DNA from: Peptococcaceae bacterium BICA1-8
GTDB lineage: Bacteria; Bacillota; Peptococcia; Peptococcales; BICA1-8
Assembly: GCA_000802045.1 (NCBI GenBank)
Contig: JUEF01000044.1
Span: 1-40,941, forward strand
Length of the DNA: 40,941 nt
Reading direction: 5' to 3'
Every line of letters begins with the position of its first letter. Position 1 is the stretch's first letter. The position numbers and the translations under genes are program-made. The notes under the pieces were generated by a model, which did not search any database, was not told where the DNA came from, and saw only the letters and a list, made by a program, of their open reading frames with translations. Below are positions 32,014 to 39,144 of this stretch, piece by piece.

Positions 32014-34341
32014 ATGGGTTTATTAAAAGAAAACTTAAACTTGAACAGAAATCTCCTCTGGGCTTCTGTTTTTTTGATATTTGGTATAATTGTTGGATAT
32101 TTTACCAATATCAATTATTTGTATTTGCTATTTGTTTTACTAGCCTTATTTCTATTGTCCGTGTTTTTATATCTTTATAAGAGACATGCAGTAAAAGTTA
32201 TGGTAGTCATCTTACTCTTTATAATTGGTTTTGCCTGGGTAGACTGGAATGAGAAGGATTTATATAGCTTAGAAGCTTGGCATAATCAAATTATTAAGGT
32301 TACAGGTCAAGTTGCTGATATTACCCATCGAGACAATCAGGTTGTTTTAGAAATAACAAGTATTAACGAGGCGAGTTTAAAAACTGACACTGAAGTTATT
32401 GTGAAAACAGCCTGGGGTGACTCTAATATTTATCGGTGGGGGGATCGAGTAGAATTTCAAGGTAAGCTAGAAATGCCTCTACCCCAAGTTAATCCCGGCG
32501 GTTTTTCAGAGCGGGAATATTGGCGGCAAAAAGGAGTTGGCTATAAACTCAGTGCCATCAAGGTAGGACAGGTATTAGAAAAGTCTAAGGGATTACAGAG
32601 ATATACAGCATTAGCACGGGAAGAAGTCTACAGACTAATAAAGAACAGTCTGCCTAAAGAGGAAGCGGGTATGCTTATTGGCCTCCTTTTGGGGGATAAG
32701 AAAGCGATAGATGCAGATTTTTATTCTACTGCTCAAAAGATGGGTATAGCCCATGTATTTGCAGTGAGTGGGTTACATGTAGGCGTAGTTTTGGCTTTTT
32801 ATCTGGGAATAGCCAGGTTTTTTAAGCTTTCACATACTGTTACCATTATTGGGGCTGCCTTCTTATTAGGAAGCTACAGCTTACTGGTTGGATTTACTCC
32901 ATCGGTTGTGAGGGCATCAATAATGGGAATGTTAGCGATACTTTCGGTTAAGTGGCTCAAGTTTAAAGATTTTTATACGATTTTAGCTGCGGCCGCTTTC
33001 ATAATTATCTTATCTGATCCTTTGAGCATATTTACTATTGGTTTTCAGCTATCCTTTATCACTACCTGGGGATTATTTTATTTTTTACCTTTAGTCCAAA
33101 GGATATTTCACTTTTTGCCTAATAAAATGGCATTAGTATTAGCGGTGCCTGTTGCAGCACAAATGGCATCATTACCTATAACCTTATACTACTTTAATAC
33201 ACTTTCTCTCTTAGCACCTCTAATGAATCTTATCGTTGTACCAATAGTATCAATTCTGGTTCCTCTTTTATTTGTTGCACTTTTATCAGCACTGGTCTGG
33301 GTAGAACTAGCTCTGCCTTTTATCCTTCTCGCTGGAGGAATAGCCTATACCTTATCTGGATTTATCGACTATTTTACCCGGGTTTTGTCGGAAGGACATG
33401 TCTATTTAGCCCAACCCTCCTTAATATTTGTTGGTTTTTATTATTTGTTCCTTATTGGTTTTCGTGAGATAAATAGCTTCAAAGAAAAAATTAGTAAAAC
33501 TCCTTTTATAATAAAGCTATCCATAATTTTTATTCTGGTATTATTACTTCTGGTGGGGACTATACCAAGATCTTTCCCTTTGGAAGTAGCTTTTCTAGAT
33601 GTAGGTCAGGGTGATGGAGCTGTACTCAAAACCCCCTATAACCAGTATGTGATTATTGATGGCGGACCAGGTAGTACGACAGTTACCCAATACCTTCGAT
33701 ATAAAGGTGTTAATAAAGTGGCTTTAGTTATTCTTTCCCATCCTGATGCTGACCATATTAATGGACTATATAAAGTTATGCAGGAATTTACTGTGGAAAC
33801 ACTGTTAGTTCCCCCTGATATTGAGCAAAGTCAGGAGCTAAGAGAGTTAAAGTCCCTAGCTGAAAAAAAGAAGACTAGGATAGTAGAAGGAAAAGAAGGT
33901 GTAATTATTAAGCTCCAGCCTGAGGTGAGTTTTCAGGTAATTGCACCAAATATTAACAAAATGGAAAACTTAGATAGTAATAACGCTTCATTAATCGTTA
34001 ATTGTACATACGGAAGACAGGATTTTCTATTTACCGGTGATGTTGATAAAGAAATAATTGAACAATTATTACCGTTAACTCAAGACATCGAGTTAATAAA
34101 AATCCCCCATCATGGAAGCAGGGGTTCGTACTCAGAACGCTTTTATCAGGAATTAGCCCCAGCGGTAGCTGTAATTTCTGTTGGCAGGGGTAATAGGTAT
34201 GGTCACCCCCATGGTGAGGTTTTAGAGGGCCTAGGACAAGGTAAAATCGATGTATATAGAACAGATCAACAGGGCGCTGTAATTTTCTATACCGATGGAG
34301 AAGATATGTGGGTGAAGACAATGTTAGAAATTGTAGATTAA
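32014..34341 (+). CDS. comEC: DNA uptake channel protein ComEC/Rec2
   Basis: This is the inner-membrane channel for single-stranded DNA in transformation. It is 775 residues, a full-length protein. An N-terminal membrane pair is followed by an OB-like DUF4131 domain, then the ComEC competence domain with several membrane segments (KMGIAHVFAVSGLHVGVVLA; TPSVVRASIMG). A C-terminal metallo-beta-lactamase-like domain has SHPDADHINGL (HxDxDH) and GDVDKEI, IPHHGSR. The frame reaches TTG 31996, but ATG 32014 lies right after GAGAGGGA. It is separated from its usual partner comEA by the hyd genes. Confidence 0.95.
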   Translation: MGLLKENLNLNRNLLWASVFLIFGIIVGYFTNINYLYLLFVLLALFLLSVFLYLYKRHAVKVMVVILLFIIGFAWVDWNEKDLYSLEAWHNQIIKVTGQVADITHRDNQVVLEITSINEASLKTDTEVIVKTAWGDSNIYRWGDRVEFQGKLEMPLPQVNPGGFSEREYWRQKGVGYKLSAIKVGQVLEKSKGLQRYTALAREEVYRLIKNSLPKEEAGMLIGLLLGDKKAIDADFYSTAQKMGIAHVFAVSGLHVGVVLAFYLGIARFFKLSHTVTIIGAAFLLGSYSLLVGFTPSVVRASIMGMLAILSVKWLKFKDFYTILAAAAFIIILSDPLSIFTIGFQLSFITTWGLFYFLPLVQRIFHFLPNKMALVLAVPVAAQMASLPITLYYFNTLSLLAPLMNLIVVPIVSILVPLLFVALLSALVWVELALPFILLAGGIAYTLSGFIDYFTRVLSEGHVYLAQPSLIFVGFYYLFLIGFREINSFKEKISKTPFIIKLSIIFILVLLLLVGTIPRSFPLEVAFLDVGQGDGAVLKTPYNQYVIIDGGPGSTTVTQYLRYKGVNKVALVILSHPDADHINGLYKVMQEFTVETLLVPPDIEQSQELRELKSLAEKKKTRIVEGKEGVIIKLQPEVSFQVIAPNINKMENLDSNNASLIVNCTYGRQDFLFTGDVDKEIIEQLLPLTQDIELIKIPHHGSRGSYSERFYQELAPAVAVISVGRGNRYGHPHGEVLEGLGQGKIDVYRTDQQGAVIFYTDGEDMWVKTMLEIVD

Positions 34342-34344
34342 GAT

Positions 34345-34424
34345 TTCGCTTCGCTAGATTGAGATTTCACTCAACTTCGTTCGTTAGCCTAAGCCAAGAC
34401 CATAGACCATAGACCATAGTTTTC
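34345..34424. repeat. CGCTTCGCT motif and ATAGACC heptamer island after comEC
   Basis: TTTCGCTTCGCTAGATTGAG nearly repeats the sequence at 5801. It is followed by an imperfect TTTCACTCAACTTCGTTCG block and then about three copies of the 7-mer CATAGAC (34401-34420). No gene is visible between comEC and the promoter of the next gene. Confidence 0.65.
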
Positions 34425-34477
34425 AAGATGTTGTTGTTTCTTGACAAAATCTGCTTACTCAATTGGCGGATATAATA

Positions 34478-34486
34478 TGCTATAAT
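34478..34486 (+). promoter_or_regulatory. Extended -10 promoter for the carboxypeptidase gene
   Basis: TGC-TATAAT forms an extended -10 element about 38 bases before the start codon. A second TATAAT lies at 34471-34476. A perfect TTGACA at 34441 is too far from either (24 and 34 bases), so the -35 is probably weak and the extended -10 carries the promoter. Confidence 0.5.
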
Positions 34487-34524
34487 ATTTTATGCACTAA
34501 AAGTAGCTTTGAGAGGTGATGAGT

Positions 34525-35736
34525 TTGCGCAGAGTTTTGTTAATGTTTTTAGTATTAATATTTTTTACAATGGGAGTAAGAATGGAATTATGGGCTGCTG
34601 CGCCCAATGTCGAAGGAAAAGCATACATACTGATTGACGGAGAAACGGGGCAGGTTTTATACGGTAAAGGGATTGACGAAAAGTTGAATCCGGCCAGTAC
34701 TACTAAAATATTGACAACAATTATTGCCTTGGAAAAGGGCAATTTGCAAGATATAGTAACAATTAGCAAAAATGTTCCATTAGTTGAGGGAACCAAAGTG
34801 TACCTCCGGGAAGGAGAAAAAATTGAGTTAGAAAAGCTTCTGCATGCTGCTATGATTCACTCGGCTAATGATGCTGCCTTGGCTATTGCTGAGCATATTG
34901 GTGGCAGTCAGGAAAATTTTGCTAAAATGATGAATGAAAAGGCTAAGGGGATAGGTGCGAATAATTCTAATTTCATTAATCCCCATGGTTTGACTGCTGA
35001 AGGTCATTTGACCACAGCCTACGACCTGGCCCTGATTAGTAAGTATGCTATGGAAAACCCTAAATTTCGAGAGCTTGCCCAGGAAAAGGTTTATGACTGG
35101 GAGGGCGAAGAATGGCAAACTCGATTAATTAACATTAATAGGTTTTTGTGGCGAATGGATGAAAGTACGGGAATCAAACCAGGGTATACTAGTGCAGCTC
35201 GTTATACTTTGGCAGCATCAGCTAAAAGGGATAATCAGGAGCTTATCGCCGTTATTCTAGGGAGTAGTGATGCTAGGATCTGGGATGATGCTAAAAACCT
35301 TTTAAACTACGGCTTTGCTAATTTCCAAAGTCTAAGCCTCACAAAAATTGATGAAGTTGTTGCTACTATAAAAGTAGCCGACAATCAAGAGGTTAACTTA
35401 GTACCTACCCGTTCGTCATCAATTGCTGTTGAAAGTAACGGGGAAAATAATGTGGAGAAGAGATTAGTACTTAGCGACATATCTTTACCAATTGAAGCAG
35501 GAAAAATTTTGGGTGAGCTAGTGATCAGCGTTAATGGTGAAGAAAAAGAGGTAATTCCAGTTAAGGCTCTAGAGGAGGTAAAAAAACCTTTTGACTGGAC
35601 TAGAGCAGTAATTAATGGTTTGGCAGCATTATTTGTTTTACAAATCATGGTGCGGTTTGGCCGGAGATATTTAAGAAACAAAAGCAAATCAAGCATGTTT
35701 AGTTCATCAAAAAGGGTTAGCCCTTATCGATATTAG
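34525..35736 (+). CDS. D-alanyl-D-alanine carboxypeptidase (DacF/PBP5-type)
   Basis: It trims the terminal D-Ala from peptidoglycan stem peptides outside the membrane. It is 403 residues. A signal peptide spans residues 1 to about 23. The peptidase S11 motifs are STTK (active Ser, about residue 55), SAND (SxN) and STGIKPGYTSAA, where KPG replaces the usual KTG. A C-terminal PBP5-type beta domain is followed by a single membrane segment near residue 370 and a basic tail. Possible starts are GTG 34516, ATG 34519 and TTG 34525. The last is preferred because GAGAGGTGAT is the ribosome-binding site and overlaps the others. Position next to comEC and holA suggests a DacF-like enzyme. Confidence 0.9.
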   Translation: MRRVLLMFLVLIFFTMGVRMELWAAAPNVEGKAYILIDGETGQVLYGKGIDEKLNPASTTKILTTIIALEKGNLQDIVTISKNVPLVEGTKVYLREGEKIELEKLLHAAMIHSANDAALAIAEHIGGSQENFAKMMNEKAKGIGANNSNFINPHGLTAEGHLTTAYDLALISKYAMENPKFRELAQEKVYDWEGEEWQTRLININRFLWRMDESTGIKPGYTSAARYTLAASAKRDNQELIAVILGSSDARIWDDAKNLLNYGFANFQSLSLTKIDEVVATIKVADNQEVNLVPTRSSSIAVESNGENNVEKRLVLSDISLPIEAGKILGELVISVNGEEKEVIPVKALEEVKKPFDWTRAVINGLAALFVLQIMVRFGRRYLRNKSKSSMFSSSKRVSPYRY

Positions 35737-35747
35737 TTTATTTATAA

Positions 35748-35778
35748 GACTATAGTCCATAGTCTATGGTCGATAGTC
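35748..35778. repeat. Nested ATAGTCC palindrome before holA
   Basis: GACTAT-agt-CCATAG-t-CTATGG-tcg-ATAGTC folds as a nested hairpin built from the 7-mer ATAGTCC and its inverse. It lies between the carboxypeptidase stop and the holA ribosome-binding site. No T-run follows, so it is not a clear terminator. Confidence 0.6.
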
Positions 35779-35813
35779 CAAGATCTGCAAAGCCGTTTTA
35801 TAGGAGTGATCGG

Positions 35814-36830
35814 ATGGAGCATATAGCATTTTTGAAGAGCATAAATAGGGGCGTTTTAGCTCCTGTTTATCTTTTTTATGGTACGGAAAAATTACTGATG
35901 GATAGCTATCTAGGTAAATTAAAAGCAAAGCTTTTACCTCCAGAACTGGAGGCTTTTAACTTTGATAAAGTTGACGGAGAAAAGGTGAGTATCCACCAAA
36001 TAGTTGACTTGGCTAATACAATGCCGGTTATGGCTGAAAAAAGGATAGTGGTTGTGGATAGTGCAGTGTATTTTACTGCTACTAAGAACACTGAAAATAA
36101 ATTTGATGAAGGTCCATTGCTACAGTATCTAGCTAACACTAATACTGCCTGTTGTTTGATTTTTCGAATAATAGGTAAAGCCGATAAAAGAAAGAAAATT
36201 TATAGAGCTGTGGAGGAAAAGGGGCAAACTGTTGAATTTGCAGGTTTGACTGGGGAGAATTTAGGTCGCTGGGTGGAGGATTTTCTTCAGGACAAAGGGA
36301 AGAAAATGGAGCCATCTGCCTTTAATTATATGGCTTTATTAGCCGGAGAAGGCTTAGAAACTATGACAAACGAACTGGAAAAGCTATCTCTCTATTGTCA
36401 GGACTCCACGGTAATTACCTTACCTATGGTTCAGGAAATTGTCACAAAGAATTCGGAAATAAATGTTTTTAATTTAATTGATAGTATTGCTGAAAAAAAA
36501 GGGAGAAAGGCGTTGGAGCTTTTACAGACCAGTTTGGCAATGGGTGAAGCCCCCATGAAGCTCTTAGGGCTTCTAGTTCGCCAGTATCGCTTAATTTTAG
36601 CAGCAAAAGACATGATAAGTCAGGGTTTTTCTGAGAAGCAAATCCGAGAAAAGCTTTCAATACAGCCTTTTGTATTAAATAAGGTATTAAGTCAAGGCAG
36701 AAATTTTTCGGTGGAACAACTGGTAAAAGCACTGGAGAAGCTTTTGGAAACAGAAGTGCTAATAAAATCCAGTGGTGGGGACCCAGCTGAGTTAATGGAG
36801 AACTTGGTTATTGGGCTGTGTTATAAGTAA
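35814..36830 (+). CDS. holA: DNA polymerase III delta subunit
   Basis: Clamp-loader delta subunit, which opens the beta clamp at the replication fork. It is 338 residues. It shows the HolA pattern: APVYLFYGTEKLLMDSYL near residue 16, VVVDSAVYF, then GEGLETMTNELEKLSLY (the conserved L..E..KL helix), INVFNLIDSIAEKKGRKAL, and LLGLLVRQYRLIL near residue 243. The frame extends to 35766 through a repeat, but ATG 35814 follows TAGGAG with a proper spacing. It is a normal member of the comE-holA-rpsT neighbourhood. Confidence 0.95.
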   Translation: MEHIAFLKSINRGVLAPVYLFYGTEKLLMDSYLGKLKAKLLPPELEAFNFDKVDGEKVSIHQIVDLANTMPVMAEKRIVVVDSAVYFTATKNTENKFDEGPLLQYLANTNTACCLIFRIIGKADKRKKIYRAVEEKGQTVEFAGLTGENLGRWVEDFLQDKGKKMEPSAFNYMALLAGEGLETMTNELEKLSLYCQDSTVITLPMVQEIVTKNSEINVFNLIDSIAEKKGRKALELLQTSLAMGEAPMKLLGLLVRQYRLILAAKDMISQGFSEKQIREKLSIQPFVLNKVLSQGRNFSVEQLVKALEKLLETEVLIKSSGGDPAELMENLVIGLCYK

Positions 36831-36837
36831 ATAATAT

Positions 36838-36862
36838 AGTGACTGGTGACTAGTGACTAGTG
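36838..36862. repeat. GTGACTA heptamer array after holA
   Basis: ATAGTGACTGGTGACTAGTGACTAGTGG contains about three copies of a GTGACTA-like 7-mer (shown here in parts: GTGACTG, GTGACTA, GTGACTA). It abuts the large REP palindrome. Confidence 0.7.
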
Positions 36863-36874
36863 GATTGACAATTC

Positions 36875-36924
36875 GGGGACGGTTCTTGACTTGCTTGTTT
36901 TCAAGCAAGTCAAGAACCGTCCCC
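36875..36924. repeat. Perfect 23-bp REP palindrome between holA and rpsT
   Basis: The left arm starts GGGGACGGTTCTTGAC and the right arm ends GTCAAGAACCGTCCCC. The whole is a perfect 23-bp stem with a 4-base TTTT loop. The GGGGACGG...CCGTCCCC ends match the type seen with REP-associated transposases in Firmicutes and at 137 and 1108 in this window. It sits between convergent genes, where it would not disturb transcription starts. Confidence 0.9.
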
Positions 36925-36937
36925 GTCTGCTACAGCA

Positions 36938-36960
36938 AAAAAGTCGCCTTAGGCGACTTT
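36938..36960 (-). terminator. Intrinsic terminator of rpsT
   Basis: Read on the minus strand, AAAGTCGCC-taa-GGCGACTTT is followed by further Ts (six in a row), immediately after the rpsT stop. On the plus strand it is followed only by TTTAATTA, so it may also stop holA transcripts weakly. Confidence 0.9.
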
Positions 36961-36962
36961 AA

Positions 36963-37229
36963 TTAACCAGCTATTTTATTAAAAAGCTTTGTTAAGCGGG
37001 ATTTTTTGTTAGCAGCGTTATTTTTATGCAAAATGCCTTTAGCAGCAGCTTTATCGATAGTCTTAATAGCTTTTTGCAATTGTAATTTTGCATCATCAAC
37101 ATTAACAGCTTGCACAGCATCTTCTAAACGTTTGATAGAAGTCTTAACTGTGGACTTTGCTGAACGGTTTCTCAAAGCTCTCACTGTTGCTTTTTTTGCA
37201 CGTTTCAGTGCGGATTTAATATTAGCCAA
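36963..37229 (-). CDS. rpsT: 30S ribosomal protein S20
   Basis: Small-subunit protein binding 16S rRNA. It is 88 residues and very basic: MANIKSALKRAKKATVRALRN at the start and NKKSRLTKLFNKIAG at the end (motif cores NIKSALKR and KSRLTKLF). The frame opens farther upstream, but the ribosome-binding site GGGAGGTGAC dictates TTG 37229, giving the universal MANIKSA start. Escherichia coli rpsT also uses a UUG start, tied to autoregulation there. Whether this gene is autoregulated is not known. It is transcribed against its neighbours with its own promoter and terminator, as is usual in this neighbourhood. Confidence 0.97.
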   Translation of the reverse strand: MANIKSALKRAKKATVRALRNRSAKSTVKTSIKRLEDAVQAVNVDDAKLQLQKAIKTIDKAAAKGILHKNNAANKKSRLTKLFNKIAG

Positions 37230-37293
37230 GGATGTCACCTCCCTCAAAAATATAAACATATCTATCTAATTCCATATTTTTTCAACAGACTAC

Positions 37294-37322
37294 ATTGTAC
37301 CATGCACCTTTATAAAATGCAA
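37294..37322 (-). promoter_or_regulatory. Sigma-A promoter of rpsT
   Basis: On the minus strand, TTGCAT (37322-37317) and TACAAT (37299-37294) are separated by exactly 17 bases. The start of transcription is expected near 37287, giving a leader of about 58 bases. Confidence 0.75.
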
Positions 37323-37520
37323 CTATTAAGCGGATAGCTAGTTAATTTTACTTGATTTTATGGAAAATAACAATAACTAGTCTCAAACACTGGCAAATAA
37401 AAAGATTATATTAATATAACCTTTGGTACAAACTATTGATAAACCCATAATAACTTAGTTGCTCTATGTTTTAAGTTAAAATCGCCGGTAAGATGTATTT
37501 GATAAAAGGAGGTGAACATT

Positions 37521-37850
37521 TTGATTGGCACAATAATAAGGTTTATTGTATCTGCTTTGGTATTATTAATAGTTAGCTGGATATTACCTGGAATAAGCGT
37601 AAATGGTTTCTCAGGTGCATTGTTTGCGGCTGTGATAATTGCTATTTTGGGTTGGGCAGCGGAGAGTTTATTAGGTGAAAAGAGATCTCCTAAAAGCAGA
37701 GGTATTATTGGTTTTTTGTCAGCGGCAGTTGTTATTTATATTGCCCAGTTTATTATTCCCAATCAGCTTTCTGTATCTCTAATTGGCTCTCTTTTAGCAG
37801 CGTTAGTCATAGGCTTAGTTGATGCTTTTGTCCCTACAGAATTAAGATAA
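37521..37850 (+). CDS. YvlD/phage-holin-4-like four-helix membrane protein (PF04020)
   Basis: It is 109 residues with four membrane segments covering nearly the whole chain (residues 3-22, 27-45, 58-77, 82-103). The ISVNGFSGALFAAVIIAILG segment (core GFSGALFAAVI) is typical of the PF04020 family, whose member YvlD has no firm biochemical role. GTG 37512 overlaps the ribosome-binding site AAGGAGGTGA, so TTG 37521 (MIGTIIRF) is preferred. It occupies the place where the spore protease gene gpr often lies, between rpsT and spoIIP. Confidence 0.85.
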   Translation: MIGTIIRFIVSALVLLIVSWILPGISVNGFSGALFAAVIIAILGWAAESLLGEKRSPKSRGIIGFLSAAVVIYIAQFIIPNQLSVSLIGSLLAALVIGLVDAFVPTELR

Positions 37851-37862
37851 GTTAGAAAAAGC

Positions 37863-37870
37863 CATACATA
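37863..37870 (+). promoter_or_regulatory. Possible sigma-E -10 element before spoIIP
   Basis: CATACATA, just after the preceding gene, matches the mother-cell sigma-E -10 pattern (CATACANT-like). The region 14 to 16 bases upstream (ATTAAGA) is only a weak match to the -35. spoIIP is a sigma-E-dependent gene in Bacillus. Confidence 0.25.
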
Positions 37871-37931
37871 ACCCCTAACTCTGACACATATATATCAACT
37901 ATAGTTGCGTATAAGACAGGGAGGGGTTATT

Positions 37932-39074
37932 TTGTTTCTAAGAAAGAGAAAACTGTCTTTAAATAGATACGGGAAAAAAAGGTCCAAGCTGTACCTTTTT
38001 CTAGGTGCAGGCTTGCTTTTTATTTTGACCATGTTGTTAATTAGTAATTTAAACTGGGAAAGGACCTTAGCTGTTAACTCCAATAATATGAATTTAAAAC
38101 CAAAACCTATTCTCTTGGAAATGGCTAAAGTATTAGACCTTTTAGATATTTCAGAGTTGAAAATGAGGGAAATATTGGGAGAAGGATGCCCTTTGGTTTA
38201 CATGCCGTCAAAAGGCAGTGTTGGTTTAGATTTTCAAAGGCTGCTACTGTTAGGATTAACATATATCACGGACTTAAATAGTAGTGATCCTACTACAATA
38301 TTAAAGTCTCAGATGGCAGTCCTAGCAAGCGAGGATAATGTTTTAGCTGTTCAAGCCGGTGATGAATTACTACCTCCAGGTGAAGTAGGGGAAGAAGATT
38401 ATTATTTAGATACACCTCCAGGTCTTGATGACTGGTATTTCGAAATTGACCCTGGCAAACCTGTAGAATTGACAAAGGACCCGCTTGTTCTTATATATAA
38501 CACCCATAATGCCGAAACCTATCAGCCAACAGATGGAAAGAGCAAATTGGAAGGAAAGAATGCTGGAGTAGCTAAGGTGGCTAAGGTAATGGAGGAGAGT
38601 TTGCAGGGAAGATATGGATTAAAAACAGTTCGCTCGGAAGTTATCCATGATTATCCTGATTGGGCCAGGTCTTATATTAATTCTATGCAGACAGCACAAG
38701 CTTTATTAAAAGCTAACAAATCCATCCGAGCAGTATTTGATATCCACAGAGATGCAGGATACAAGGAAAAATCTACAACAACAGTAACTATAAACGGAAA
38801 AAAGGCAGCATCTATCATGATTGTTTTAGGGACAGAGCATGAAAAATGGAGGCAGAATTTGGCTTTTGCTCAAAAATTAGAAGCAAGAGCTAATCAGCTT
38901 TTCCCGGGTTTACTAAGGGATTTGAGAATTTTAGATAACCGCAGATATAATCAGAATCTTCACCCCGGTTCTCTTATTTTAGAGTTTGGAAGTGACTTAA
39001 ATACTCTAGAAGAAGCCCAATATAGTGCTGCACTTTTCGCTCAGGTAATTGCAGAGGTAATTAAGGCGCAATAA
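37932..39074 (+). CDS. spoIIP: Stage II sporulation protein P
   Basis: SpoIIP is the amidase and endopeptidase of the SpoIIDMP complex, which degrades peptidoglycan during engulfment of the forespore. It is 380 residues. A basic N-terminus and one membrane segment (about residues 20-38) are followed by the extracellular SpoIIP domain with LVLIYNTHNAETYQP (catalytic His), SEVIHDYPDW, AVFDIHRDAG and SLILEFGSD. The frame reaches 37905, but TTG 37932 is directly after GGGAGGGG. The gene normally follows gpr, which is absent here. Confidence 0.95.
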   Translation: MFLRKRKLSLNRYGKKRSKLYLFLGAGLLFILTMLLISNLNWERTLAVNSNNMNLKPKPILLEMAKVLDLLDISELKMREILGEGCPLVYMPSKGSVGLDFQRLLLLGLTYITDLNSSDPTTILKSQMAVLASEDNVLAVQAGDELLPPGEVGEEDYYLDTPPGLDDWYFEIDPGKPVELTKDPLVLIYNTHNAETYQPTDGKSKLEGKNAGVAKVAKVMEESLQGRYGLKTVRSEVIHDYPDWARSYINSMQTAQALLKANKSIRAVFDIHRDAGYKEKSTTTVTINGKKAASIMIVLGTEHEKWRQNLAFAQKLEARANQLFPGLLRDLRILDNRRYNQNLHPGSLILEFGSDLNTLEEAQYSAALFAQVIAEVIKAQ

Positions 39075-39144
39075 AAGGAGGAAAATGATACTATTAATCG
39101 AAATATGTTAGATATTAATTAAACTAGGATAGTTGAGGAGATTT

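Noticed and set aside
34441..34476. TTGACA with TATAAT as a promoter for the carboxypeptidase gene
   Set aside because: The spacing is 24 bases, too long for sigma-A. The extended -10 at 34478-34486 is the better candidate.
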